DNA of 64,000 bases, taken from the NCBI GenBank assembly GCA_963513935.1, contig OY740768.1, positions 21,575,177 through 21,639,176 of the forward strand, in the 5' to 3' direction. The notes under the pieces are model-generated. The model saw only the letters and a program-made list of their open reading frames with translations. It was not told the DNA's origin and made no database searches. The translations under genes and the position numbers were made by a program. Shown in pieces: positions 22,765 through 35,900 of this stretch. This stretch comes from Aphrophora alni. Lineage: Eukaryota; Arthropoda; Insecta; Hemiptera; Aphrophoridae. Numbering within the stretch: position 1 is the stretch's first letter; the number at the start of each line of letters is the position of its first letter.

Positions 22765-25729
22765 GAAACTATATTTCTCTCGCTCTCTAATATTCTCTTA
22801 TTTTTACAATACCGGGTCTAGTGATTTTTGTGAATAACATTGTTGTAGTAATATTAACGGATACCTTAGTCAAATATGAGTAGGTAATAATCGGTCAAAC
22901 TCAAATTTGTTAAAGATTTTTTTTTTTAACAACTAATAAAAAAACTCTTTATAAATACATAATGTTAGTTACATAGCAACTTCCTCCAATTGAAGAAAAA
23001 AATTCGGGAGGTACACTACAATTAATTTAGTAAGATTTACAGTTTCTTCTCAATTTTCTATGTCGTCAAAAATATACAAGAGGGTAATAGTTTTGAATAG
23101 TTGTAGTGAGGTCGAAGTTGTATTCATCAAAAACTTTTACTAAAAACTGATTGAACCTTACTCAACGAAGAAGAATTGTATCAAGTGCAGATGTTTGTTA
23201 TGTGAATTAACTTTTTTTGTTATTCATAAAAAAATACCTATAGTGCAACAACTTTTTAGTAATGCTCCCTGATGTCTTCATCTACGATATCTGTTCCATC
23301 ACTCGTATTAAATTATTTGTCGTCAGATATTAACGGTAATTTATTAAGATATTGACAAGTAGCCAGATATTGAAACGTCTTTAATGGTAACTATCAAAGT
23401 CTCTTTACGTTATTAATATAAAAACAGCACACGTAATTATTTTCTTAACATAGAACTTAACTGATTTCATTTATTAAAAATTACTATTTCTAATATAATG
23501 AGAGAGAAAACGGAAACCAGCTTCTTTTTTTTAACTCGTCGATATGTTGGTTTAAATTTAAACCTTAATTGTTGCTCTATTTGGTATTAAGTATAAATTA
23601 AGTCTTTTATTTTGGGTTAGTATCAAACACTTTATCCAGATAGTATTTAACCGTTATGTCCTACTTTAGGGAGAATTGGATTAAAGTACAACTAATAAAG
23701 TAAGATGTCCTATATTTACTAAAATTTACTTTTTTCAATGCAATACAGAGACCTGTCATATGTTAACGTACTCAGGATTTAGAATCCGTATTGGTTGCTC
23801 TTCTTTGAAGGTGTTTCTCTTTTATTAGCCATTTAACATCCCAAATACTTTGCAACCGTTTGGAGAAATCGTTAAGATTTCTTAATAAAATTAAACTATA
23901 TGTAGGGTATATTTTTTTAAACTATGAATATGCCAACTGAGAGTCTGCCAAATATTCTAGCAAAACTTACTAAAAGAAAACCCTTTATTGGTGTAATGAG
24001 TTACAGTTATTGTTTGGCAAATACGATGTCTCGGTGGACTTGGATAAAACGCTATTAAACATGAGTCAACGCTGAATTATTACTGTTTTGAAGCCAATAA
24101 AGATAAACGTAGGTCGCATAGTTTAATAGCGGCTGGGAAGTGTCGATCCACAATAATTACAAATCAATTCAATTACAAGTAGAGGAAAGTAGTAAATCAA
24201 TAATAAATACGACCTAAGGGTTTGGAGGTGGGTTTTCAATTTTAGATTTTATATCATGTATGGGTGATATTACAGAATTATAAATTCCTTTGTGTAATGA
24301 AGGTAAAAGTGAAGATATTAAGTGGATATGTGCCCACAGTAGGGAAATTAGGAAGAACATTAACTTAAAAATAAACTGAATCTGGTGCATATTATAACAC
24401 ATATGAATGGAAGTGAATATATTGGGCTACAACCATTTCTTAAATACAAGTGGGACTACAGATATGGGTTTTAGTCCAAAAATTTAAATTTTATTTATTT
24501 TTTTAGATTTTGGGTAAATTTATAATTTAATTTCATTGGATGGTAATTTTATGTACTATTTTTTTTCTCGCCAATTATTATTATTAAATAATAATTTTTA
24601 ATCGATATTCTGATTTTTTTTTTCTATATTTTCATATTTATTACTATTTTTCATATTTGTCAATATCCATCTTTATTTCTTTCTACAGAGGGAACAAATC
24701 TAATTTTATGAACGTCACTAATAAGAGAAACTCGTTTAATTGGATATTAATGTTGTTGTTATATTTGTATTGTTCTATTATTAGTGCTTTATTGGTTTCA
24801 TTTTCATTGTTATCTTTTTTTTTAAATTACTATCTAACTTACTACGCAACTTTAATGTGAAATTATATTACTGTATACAACTGCACTACCATACTGAAGG
24901 TCGGTGGACAATTGTATTTAGATAAATATGAGACAAGAAAAATGTATAGCTATAAGTATTATTTTATTTTAGTGGGTTGTTTAAAGAGTATTATTATGAC
25001 GATATAATAAACAATTATTTTATTTGAAAACAGTTAGATAAATAGACAAAAATAAAAACTTTAAAAGACAATTATATAAAAAAAAAACAATTGTTATCTA
25101 ACGAAGAAAGAGAATTAAAAAAACGATTATAACTGAAGCTCAGTGTAAAAATAATACAACCGTAAAAATCTTTGTTTTTTTTCTGTTATTTAATATTTAA
25201 TGAATATGATCATATAATGGCGTAAGTCAATGCAAAGTATCATGTTTAAACATAATAGATAATTTGTTTATGCTGTGTAACAATAAAACGCATAAATAAA
25301 AAAAAAATTAAACGTTTACATGTTACATTTGAACGATGTTGTAATGACTAAATAATATAGTTCACTTTTTAAATACACGCAAACCCTTTCTTATACAATT
25401 ATATAATAATATCACAAAAGCATGGGCTTTGTCTTTAATATTTAATTGACAAGAACGTTCATGTATGTTCTGAAAATTGTACATGTCTCGAGATGAAAAG
25501 GTGGTATTGTTAGGAATGTATTTTATTAGCCATTGTACTTTCATTCACTTCATCCTTTATCTAAGTTTATAATTTAAATTGAGTTTTATTATTCGTTTTA
25601 CTGTTAATTTCAAACCCATATTCAATAATAACATAGTTTTTTTTTTAATTTAAAATGTTCCAAGTTTTCATATAAGTTACTTCACTCAATATTCCAATAA
25701 CTTAACCCTACTTTTTATTTTTTTACATC

Positions 25730-25890
25730 AACCAAATTCACTTGTTTTACACTTGATATTTCTTTCCCACAACTAAATTGAGCAGGACTTTTCAATTAAA
25801 CTATAGTTCACTCCCCGTACGAAAAATGACTATCAGTAATTAGTTTTAGATTTGCTCTAGATATGATACTAATCTTCATGTTCTACATGC
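25730..25890 (+). repeat. Dispersed module A, copy 1
   Basis: A diverged repeat centred on CTTTTCAATTAAATTATAGT and followed about 50-80 bases later by TTAGTTTTAGATTTGCTCTA or a variant. Other copies: 27115-27290, 35630-35880, 42960-43280, 45040-45190, 61430-61740 and 62040-62260. Three of them sit inside the larger block duplication. Confidence 0.65.
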
Positions 25891-26280
25891 ACATATAAAA
25901 TTAATTCTGAAAAAACAAACCTGTTACATTTCAATAAATATAACCATTTATCACAATTCAAAATAATTGTTGGTTCTTAACTTATTTAGTGATATTTATA
26001 GTATTAAAATACGTGTATATTTAGTAACTACAATGTAGATATAAATACCTCTAAATAGACGTGTTAATATGCATTTTTCAGGTCTTAGTCCATGCGAATA
26101 TTTTCAAATGCTTTCTTATTGTGTAAGTTATTGTTGTTTTCTAAATGACATAGAGTAATTTTTATATACGGAGTAGATACTACATTGCCCAGGCCGGGTA
26201 TTTCCCCAACCTTCCATTCTTTGTATCCTAACTCCCACCCTCTAGTTTTAAGGTTTTCTTTTCTTCAGTCTGTAATACAG

Positions 26281-26374
26281 CCTCGTCAATGCCTTAGCAG
26301 GCGAAACCATTGGTGGGCTAGACTAATAAAAAGTGGATAGTACAAAATAAAAAATTGTGTTTTATTATCTTTAA
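26281..26374 (+). mobile_element. Single arm of the 55-kb fold-back family
   Basis: From CCTCGTCAATGCCTTAGCAG to TTGTGTTTTATTATCTTTAA this matches the loop and right arm of the fold-back at 55046-55219, with scattered substitutions and short indels. The matching left arm is absent. It contains the core AATG, a short GCCT/AGGC stem and CGAAACC, similar to Penelope-like hammerhead-type cores. Confidence 0.75.
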
Positions 26375-27396
26375 ACAAGGATAATTGATTACCGAGTACT
26401 TTTAAATAAATAATGAAGCTTAAATTATCGCGTAATAGTAGTTCCAAAATTGTACGTCTAATAAAAAATATTATTCTGCATGCATTTCTTAATGGCATCT
26501 AATACTAAATTTTATGTAATAATTTTATTTTTATAAATTCCTACTCAATGTTTTATTTTTTTACTACATGTATTTCCATACAAATTTTGTTTTCCCCACT
26601 TCAGAACAGAAACAAATTAATTATTTTTTAAGTAATATTAGACAACCACGTAATTTCTGAATAACCTCAACATAATATCAACTATAATAAAAGATACGCT
26701 TGAAATTGCTTTACCGCGCCAATCTGTATCAGTATACTGACAATTTGTGACCACGAATTAATGATTAACATGAGCTGCAATAATGACGTAACATGTTTAT
26801 ATGTCAAAAGCAATTCTTCATCTTCTTACTTCTCTATACCAAAAACGCAAATAATGTATTATTTGTATTTTGTTTTTTCAAAATGTCAGAAACCAGCACT
26901 TTATCACTCTGCGCTCAAGACTTCAGCACTTTAAACATAATAAACCATATTTCCCAGAAAATCAGACATTACCATTTAAAGTTTGATTAAAGACGAAAAA
27001 TTAATATAGTAATCTCACATGATATACCTTATATATGTTTTTGTGAAAATCAAGTTTGTAATAAACTTACATAGTCTATTTAAAATGTAATATTTTACGA
27101 AGCGTAAAGTTTTCATGTCTGTCACCATCTTGTCATAAAACTCACAGTTTCTAGTTTTATATAATTAAAACTTGTTTATCTTCCGCTCGAGATTTCCCCA
27201 CACATCCATTGTATAGAACTTTTCAATTAAATTCTAGTTTAGTGTTTGTACAAGAACCCAGTTTATGTTACTAGTTTTAAACCTTAATTAAATTTTATGC
27301 GTACGTAACTATTATTTTTGTGTGCATATTTAGAATTCAGGAAGTTTATAAATGTTTGTTCGCAATATATCGTTAGAAGAAAGTAAATAAACACAC

Positions 27397-27399
<3 letters not shown>

Positions 27400-27454
<55 letters not shown>
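27400..27454. repeat. (AT)n microsatellite
   Basis: An AT array of about 55 bases following a short CA tract. Confidence 0.97.
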
Positions 27455-27456
<2 letters not shown>

Positions 27457-27589
27457 ACAATATAATGAAACATTTATCCTTTATCGGTTTTAAAAATTGT
27501 AGCATAGATAAATAAAACAATAAAGAAGAACAGATATCCTTTTATAAAAATAAAATAACTTCCTCTAAGACTGTTATACATTCAGGAGG

Positions 27590-27790
27590 ATTTTCAATGG
27601 TCAAGCAGACAACAGCGACCCTGTATTAATCTCTAATTACATTTACATAAGCTTCCCACATATTCATGATGAAGAAACAGTCATCTCTGGGCTTACTTAT
27701 AGTGGACTTGACTCTAACCCTCTTATCTGTACTGGGCAGTTGCATTGCCTTTATGTGATACAATTTGAAACAATACGTTCTTTATATTTC
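27590..27790 (+). repeat. Dispersed module B, copy 2
   Basis: It contains CTCTAATTACATTTACATAA, GATGAAGAAACAGTCAT, CCTCTTATCTGTACTGGGCA and ATGTGATACAATTTGAAACA in the same order as the other copies. A 29-codon frame from ATGATGAAG looks signal-peptide-like, but it is broken in the 32.1-kb and 48.9-kb copies. Confidence 0.65.
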
Positions 27791-29149
27791 TTTTTGGGGG
27801 TTTTCAATAATATTTTAAGTTTTTTATTAAACATTATAATGCATAAAATTTGATTTTGTTTCTTTTTATTTTTATTATTTAATTTAATATTTTTTGAAAT
27901 TATTCAAAAAAATTGTGAACTTGAATCTGAGTTAATTTTTTGCAGGTAAACCCACCATATTTATTTAAACTGAATAGCTTCAATTTTAACATATAATAAA
28001 ATTATTTTAATAAGTTACATTTTCAAATATTACATACAATAAAAATAAAAACGTGGTAACCCAAGGTAGTTAAATAACAAAGTAAAGTTATGTACTTTTA
28101 TATACGTCAAGAAATATTAATCAGCACATATTGCAATATTATTTTACGTAGAAGAATACATTTTTAATAATTACAATAATATAATAATGTTATTATACAA
28201 TAAGATACAATTTCAATAATCGTTAATGAACCTCATATGTTACTAGAGCAGCATTTTAAAACAAATAAAGTAGCTCATAAAGCAGATTCACTCAATACTC
28301 TCACCTTTATTGTTCAAAACAGTACAAATGAAACGGGCTTACAAACAGTGCGATATTTTTTTCTACTACAATTTTTAACATTGTATTTTTAATGCATACT
28401 GTGTTTTAAATTTCAATGGTAATAATCAACAATTATATACCTGTTGAAAATATGTAATTTATAATAAGAAAATCTGCAAAACCAACAACTTGCAACCCAT
28501 AGAGTAAGTCGTGTACTATATACTGAATAAATAATCCCCTTATATAAATATAATTTACCTCAGAGTTCTTAAGTGTCAACTCTGACATAACTTATGACAA
28601 CTAAATATTCCACATACGACAGGAAACGAACAGAGAAAGGCAATTAAAGACATTAAATCAAAGCCTCGTTTAAACTTAAATGCCTCCTTTGTGAGCTGAC
28701 AGTAGTTTATGTTAGGACTGATGTGTAGTGTATTAAGTTATGGAATTATCTTCTCTAGCTTTGATTAGTTAAGCATAACCTAAATTGATAACTCAAGAGA
28801 AATGTCCCGAATTGTAAATATAATATCTTTAAAACCTGTAATAAATAATAAATACTACAAATTTAATATTTAAATATTTATGGAATTTACTTTACTTCCT
28901 GATATGAACAAATTCTTTCTTATTCAACATATGGAATGATTCAACGTACCTGATCGGAGATAGAATATCGCCTCAATATTTACCGAGGAAGAAGGGATGC
29001 TTATATTGAAACTTACTGTACATAAAAATATGTGTCTATATACAAAATTCATTAGCTGAATCTTACATTTAGAATTGTTTTATCTCGAAATCACGAAAGC
29101 ATTTTGCCTGGTCCTGAATTAAAAAAAATCTTATAAAGACTATTGCTAG

Positions 29150-29751
29150 TGTGGTAATTCCACGGGTATTCGGGGATCACCGTATCTATATCACGGCATA
29201 GATAGGCGATGCGCGCGCAACGTAGTTAAGACAAGACACAGTCGTTCCAGTGCGCCGAAGTCAGCGGATGTAAGTTGCGCGTTGTTACAATTTAACCTTT
29301 TGGTAATAAAACTAAATGGCTACCTAAACCCTTAATCGCGGGGTCGATCGACCCCCGGGTGTTATGTAGTCATTAGTAAGTCATCCGACTAAAATTGAGA
29401 AGGAATTATTATGACCTAAATGGTTAACGTAATTCTCCCATCACGCCTGTCCCTAAACGTAAGTTCTTAACGATAAGTTAAGTAATTATAATAATTAATT
29501 AGTTAGTTTAGTAATTAAATTATATCTCATCGTAAGCTGGCTGTGAACATAGTGATTAGTTGGGTTTGAGTCTAAGGGTTAATTAACGATCCAATATATT
29601 TACTGGATAAGTCCTAACACGTTTTTCCAAACACTCCTTCCGGAACCTTAAGCGGTTCGAACGTCTGGTCATATCGATTAACGAGGGCTGTCGTTCGCCT
29701 CAGTCGGTAGCCGAGACGTTTGCCGCATTAGAGACGTGGAAAAAATACATG
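29150..29751. mobile_element. GC-richer transposon-like island, possible solo LTR
   Basis: The segment stands out from its AT-rich surroundings. It starts TGTGGTAATTCCACGG and could end at GAAAAAATACA, giving the TG...CA ends of an LTR, with an AATAAAA polyadenylation-like signal inside. The overall look is like BEL/Pao-type LTRs, but no target-site duplication, primer site or second LTR is visible. An alternative is a small piggyBac-like element, because ACCCTTAATCGC near 29329 and CTAAGGGTTAA near 29570 resemble CCCTTA inverted ends beside TTAA. The class is unsettled; only foreign composition and internal palindromes are firm. Confidence 0.45.
29340..29355. repeat. 16-bp perfect palindrome
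   Basis: GGGGTCGATCGACCCC has no spacer and no mismatch, lies in the GC-richer island and is followed by CGGG. Confidence 0.95.
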
Positions 29752-29754
29752 TTT

Positions 29755-29804
<50 letters not shown>

Positions 29805-32800
29805 TAGAGTATATCGTAACAAGAATTATAGTCAGATATTATTTAAGTTTAATATACTTAGTTTACGATTTTTAATAAAATCTAGATTTGCAAGTTTTAA
29901 TACTTAGTGGTAGACTAAAATCGTAGTTTTTAATATATAATTCTGTCAATAAAAAATCATGCCGGTAATATATTTACATATGGGATATACTAGTCACTCT
30001 ATGGAGCATTCGTTACGGCTCATTGTAATATAGAGAACCTCATAACAACTAATGAGAAGATTTAGGAAATCCGTAATTTAGTCTATATTAATCCAGATCA
30101 TAATAAACTTGTTTGACAACTTTTGAAGCACAAACGTCACACAACATGTATAGTTTCCAGATATTCAACTGTAGTTCACGTGAAACCTTCTTAACATGAC
30201 CCCGCCGTGACAATACTCTACCACGAGTCCAAGATAAAACCTTTTTAGAATGTAGAAGTCCCTCTTATGAGTTGGCATTCACTCTTGTTAGTAGTAGTGT
30301 GTGTTATAAATTAACAAACATAATTAAACCTCCATACTGTTCATAACTTATATCAAAAACAGAATGAAGATATCGAAATATATTTAGATATATGTGGTCA
30401 AATATGTAACGAATGGCAACTCAAAGTACTTCATAAACACTTTCATTTAACGAATAATTTTTAAGAATAAAAATATAATTTTCTAACCGATGTTTAGATT
30501 TAGATATCTTTAATTGCAAAACTGTTTAAGTGGCTTCTTAAGAAGATAAAAATATATTATTTAAAAAAATAATCATTTGAAAAGCCCTTCGGAAAGGGGA
30601 CAGTCGAAATTATAATTTTTCTTTTTCAAATGATTGACGTGATTGTATAATTGTTGTAAAACATATCCACTTATTGCTTATTTAAAACCGTGGGGACTTT
30701 TTTGAACCAAACCCACACCAGACCTATTCTACAAACAAAGCACCGCAGTACAAAACCTTTGTAATATAATTTAAATAGTCGTTATGTTTATTCAAAATCT
30801 GGCAAACACCTGCTTATTGAATAATAATTGTTACAGAACTTTCTTTATTAGAAATAGGAAATTTCATAAAAGCGTACTTTTAAATAAATAACGAATCTTA
30901 TTCTATCACATAATACAAGTCCTAAATTTGCACTTCCTATTAAAAAATATTATTCTATATATATTTTCTAATCACGTAAAACAATGGATTCTATACAATC
31001 GTTTCCTATTCATAATAACAATAATTATTGCGTACTAGGAAATTGATTTTTAGATTTAAGTTTTTTGACAGATAGAAATGTTTTATTCTGATTATCCTAT
31101 TTACAGCAGAAACTAATAGATGATTGTTAAAATGTTTTCCTTGTGGTTTTTTTTAAAACAACCTCACAAATTTCACATGAAACGTTGATAATAAAAAGTA
31201 GATTAGTCGATATTCATAATCATAATCAATATATTGAATTTTTAACATCACGGCGCATTATATAACATGTTAAATGCAAAAATTAATTATTATTCTTATG
31301 TGCTAAATAAAAATAATAGCACAACCTGTGACTTTTATTTTGTTTTTCTTGTTTTTCTCAACGTCAGGATAGTACTGTAACTATATTAACACTCTATGCA
31401 CCAACGGGAAACAAAACCTTAGTAATTACAAGTATATAACATCCAGAATATTGGACGTTAGCACTCAAACTGTTGAAATAATAAATATAAACTCACTTCC
31501 TACATTTGTAATTATTATTAAAATCAAGTTTTTATTACATTTACACTTTATATTAAATTAGTTTATTCTTTATAAAATTCAATAAGTTTGGAGTAAACTT
31601 TCGACAGTAGTGAATTAAGACAAGGATTTATTAAAAAACTTAGGTCCACAATTTCCAAGCAGCTGACACGAGCTTCTAAGCGATTGGATGTCATATAAGT
31701 TTTCTACTAGAGTTAAAGAAAGCATGTGAATTTTTACATTAGAAACTGTGAGGGTTTGAAATAAATGATGATATCCTATTGTAGAAGCTCGATTTGTAGA
31801 AAATCGTTTTACCGTAACTACAAGTATCTAATTAGGTGTTTTACTGAATATTTATAAACAATAATGCTTGTGAAATGTTTGTGAATATCTAAAATTAAAA
31901 GATTGAAGATTATATTTTAATATATATTAGATTAACAAAATAATAAATGATTCTTTATCGGTTTTCCAAATTAGATATTAAATAAATAAAATAAAATTTA
32001 AAAGCATATCTCCTAACCTAACTTTAAAAAATAAAAATCTTACTTCTAAAAATTGTATACATCGTTTAAGATATAAAATATCCCAGGAATCAACTCTATT
32101 CGTACTTAGTCCTTTAGGACCATATATTAACCTTTAATTACTTTGACATATATTACCCAAATGTACGTGATAAAGAAACAATCATATCTGGATTTACTTT
32201 GACTTCACCATTATCTGTACTGTATAGTTGTATTTTATTTAATGTGATACAATTTCAAGCAATATATTTCATTCAAATTTGTTTTTGTATGCTTTCTATA
32301 ATAATATTTTTATTTTTATTATATATAATAATGCAATTTATTTTTCATTTTGTTATTATTGTTGTTATTAAGTGATGGAGAGAGTAAAGTGGTCTTTAGG
32401 ATATTTTTTGCTTGAGAGTGCTGTAGCCTGGCGGGAACAAGTCAAACTGTCGACACACATGCCGGTAAAGTTGCCAGTGAACTTGAAAGTTAAAGCTACA
32501 AACTTTTTTGTACTATACATTGGTGTGTTTTTTCACATCTCTGATATAAGTGGCATAATTGTTGTTGTTAATAAACTACTGAGGAGAATTGTACGTGTTT
32601 AATATATACAGTATTGTTTATATCAAATTGTGTACGTATATTTTTCTTTAAATTGATTGTGTTATTTCTGTATTTATTTTGTGTAAACCATATTAATATT
32701 ACAAACGAAATAACTCATATAATATATAAACACGATAATAATAGCCCCTATTTGGGTTCTATACGTACTAACTATATAATAACAATATATTTGTATTAAC

Positions 32801-33034
32801 ACTAATTATTTTTAATATAAAATTATTATTATGTTAATAATCATCAAAATAATGATTACTGTTTGTTATTATTATACTAATATTAAATTACTATTATAAG
32901 CATCATTATTGTAATACAATAAATTATAAATATTTTATGTGCTATATAATAAATGAATTAATATTTATTATAATCAAATCGTAACAGACCAATAACAAAG
33001 AAGTCATTGTTTCTTAGTGCCTACAGGTTCAAAG
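29752..33034. other. AT-rich stretch with repeat modules, no gene seen
   Basis: It contains diverged copies of modules D (about 30250-30310), E (30840-30970, also at 26365-26490, 36770-36840 and 47110-47165) and B (32100-32280). The 76-codon frame at 32372-32602 has no recognisable family. Confidence 0.5.
29757..29801. repeat. (AT)n microsatellite
   Basis: An uninterrupted AT array of 45 bases directly after the GC-richer island. Confidence 0.97.
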
Positions 33035-33800
33035 ATGCCGTCAAACGATTTTAGGAAGTCAACTTAACTGCCATAGGAACAGAAGACGAATCAACAGGCC
33101 ATAAAGGCAGTAAGAAGAGATAAATGTACTTTTCTACAGAAGCCAAACAATTTAATGACCCACGAAGCTCGATCAAAAGAAGGTTTCTCTAAAAAATGTT
33201 ATAAAAAGATTCTCGAAAACTATAGATGTGTATTTAACCGAGAACAAATGGAAGAACTCCTTAATCATGTCCATCACATGGAACAACGTTATGGGATATA
33301 ATTGAATGACAAATTTCATTTGTGATTTAGGCTTGGCAAAAACCGAATCGATTCAATAAAGAGAAGAAGATGGCAGAGAAGGATTGGTTTGGATACTTTA
33401 TCAATGGCATCCTAATATTTCTGTAACAAAACTAAAATCCAATGGTTATACACAACACTTTTTTGACGTATTCATTGAGTAAATAATGTTGACGAAACTG
33501 GTATTTTAAATGTTCAAACATAAACACTGTTTTCTTACCTAAAGGAAGCCACCAAGTCGGTACTTCAATAACAGAGGCTACATTTCTACATTCATGGTGT
33601 TCATGTGCGCTGGAGGAATTTTAATTCCACATTTTGTAATCTTTCCACAAAAAAGGATGAAGATTGAACTTCAAGACAGAGCTCCGCCAGGAACTGAATT
33701 GGCTTGCTCTCCCATATGATGTATGCAAACAGACATTTTCATTAAGTGGATTGACCATTTCTTAAAACACTCTAAGCCTACTGTGCCAGAATAAGAAATT
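33035..33800 (+). pseudogene. Broken pogo/Tigger/Jerky-type DDE transposase
   Basis: A frame from ATG at 33035 begins MPSNDFRKS, like the MPRxYKRK starts of pogo-type transposases, and runs with two early stops to EQMEELLNHVHHMEQRYGI, the conserved helix-turn-helix linker, where another stop follows. After frame changes come KKMAEKDWFGYFINGHPNIS (family GkdWlxxFlkRHPxIS), then NVDETG, the first catalytic Asp motif of the DDE_1 group, then a GSHQVGTSITE block, and FIKWIDHFLKHSKPTVPE at 33735-33792. The second and third acidic motifs are not seen. At least three stops and several frameshifts make it dead. Family members mobilise by cut-and-paste at TA sites; no terminal repeats were recognised. 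Confidence 0.82.
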
Positions 33801-34222
33801 TTGGAAGCGTACTGGGGGACATAAAGATTGCACATATCTTTAAAAAAAGAAAAATAATTATATGATTACAAATATCTATTAACCTGCTTACCTTAGTTGG
33901 TGAAATACCTAGAAATCTGGATTTTCCATTTACAGGCAAGAAAATAATACCATTAAATGGAGTAATAAACAATTCGTTTAATAAATACATTTGTTAAAAG
34001 ATTTTGAATGTACAATATGAATAAAATTTGTATTTAATATGGCTCTGAAAGGGTATTGAAACTGTATTATCTAACCAGGCTTTTATATATTGAAATCAAG
34101 CTAATTTGGTTTGATTTTACAATGCCCAATAGGACTTCACATATTATTTACTTTTATTATGTAATAATTACGATGTTTGTTTCAGCATTATAATAAAAGT
34201 GTAAAAAAAATTTGACATTTGG

Positions 34223-34260
34223 ATTCAAAATTCAAAATTCAAAATTCAAATTCAAAATTC
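34223..34260. repeat. (TTCAAAA)n short tandem repeat
   Basis: Five units of TTCAAAA or TTCAAA. Confidence 0.9.
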
Positions 34261-34759
34261 AGATTGCATGTTTTAAACTAAACGAGTAAATAAATTTTTC
34301 CATAACTGGATTTTTACGCATCTCGCTTTTAAACAAAGCACTTAGTTTAAATGCCAACTGACACAAACAATATGTGATCGAAAGTATAACGCAGTCACTA
34401 TTACCTAAAACAAAAAACATTTTGAAAGTACTGACGCTCAAGAAGATACATTGGCTTACCTACATTCCAACACAAAAATTACTAGATTCAATCTCTAGTT
34501 GTACAGATACGATGAAGAAGTACGAAGCGCTTGGAGCGGCCAAGAAAAGAACTATTTTTATGTTGTCAAATGCCCCTGCATTTTGAGCAGTATATTACCG
34601 CAATACACCCAAGTTAATGAGTTAGTCTATCTGATCGGCTGTAGGTTGTACTTTTAAGATCCAGTGTTTCTTATTTTAGATAGACATGCTACTCATACAA
34701 AATACATCAACTTTATACAAAAGGTCTAACAAAATAATACAACTGTTTAGATTAATGTT

Positions 34760-35900
34760 ATATAAGTGCGTAATTATGGCGAACCACTTCTAAATTACCT
34801 CCTGAAATATAATATGAATTCATCTACATTTTAATTTGTAAGTGTCAACCATAAAAGACTATTCTCTATAATTTCATTTTAATGAAAAATTTTCCATAGA
34901 CTATTGCGCTGACATGGTAAAGATTTACTGCTTGAGGTTATTGAATTTCCTATTTAACATTACCTTAGAATTTTCAGTCATTTAATTTCAGTAATTTTTG
35001 AATCTTTATTACATATAAATTTATTTGTGTGGAATGGATGATATAATTTTGGCCTACGTACAATTTAAACTATTGATTTTAGTAATATTGTAAAACTGAG
35101 ATAAATAAAAATTTCATAAAATTACCTGCAACTAGTAATTATTGAACGGTTGCGCGGCATAACTATCGCGAAGTTTTTCTTCAAATAACAAAAACAAAAT
35201 ATAGATAGAATTGATTTGATACAGTTCTTAAATCTAATACTCCAATCTATATACCATTTCCATTTTATAGAAGATATACAATATAAAATAATCGTTTTCC
35301 AGCTTTACTGTGTGAAACAAAAAATGCAGGGTTTATGATTATTTAAAACAACATATTGAACACCAGATATGCACTGTCAAATTCTAATTATTGGTGATAA
35401 TTTCTAATTGCTAACTTAAAAACTATTTCAAAACTGCAAAAAAACTTTTTCATAAGTAATGGTTACGGAATTTCTTATTTTTCATTTATTATATTATTTA
35501 TATTAAATAAAAACAACCTGTTATACAGTTAAACTTTTGTTTATTATATCAAGATTTTGTTAAACCTACACAAAGGGAGTAAATCTACCTTAGTTTAAAT
35601 TAGTTTATATTCAGTTTTCAATTTAGGTCACCATCTTGTCTTAAAACCTTAACGTATTCATCTTACTTTTATACAAACTTTTCATATAGGTATTTTAATA
35701 TTAAAAGTTACTCGTTTTGCACTAGAGATTTAACTCCTTGTAGTCACTGCACATAACTTTTCAATTACATTATAGTTCACAGATTGTGTAAGAACTTTAT
35801 TTAACTCACTATTTTAATTTAGTCTAGATTTGATACTTAAGAGATGAATGAATTTCACTTCATATTTAGAGAGAGGAAGAGAAAACATACATCATATTTT
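34760..35900 (+). repeat. Duplicated block, copy 1 (partial)
   Basis: Ordered landmarks match 60590-61740: TAAGTGCGTAATTATGGCG, CTGAAATATAAT, a TTTACTGxGTxAAA segment before GATTATTTAAAACAACAT, and a terminal module A. The 5' half seen in the other two copies was not found here; the pogo relic and unrelated sequence lie where it would be expected. Confidence 0.7.

Larger units (their letters stand above)
26375..29149. other. AT-rich stretch made of diverged repeat modules
   Basis: It holds diverged copies of module A (27115-27290), module B (27590-27790) and a further pair, C and D (28480-28740), which recur at 46430-46700 and 49720-49930. No gene was recognised. Confidence 0.5.
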
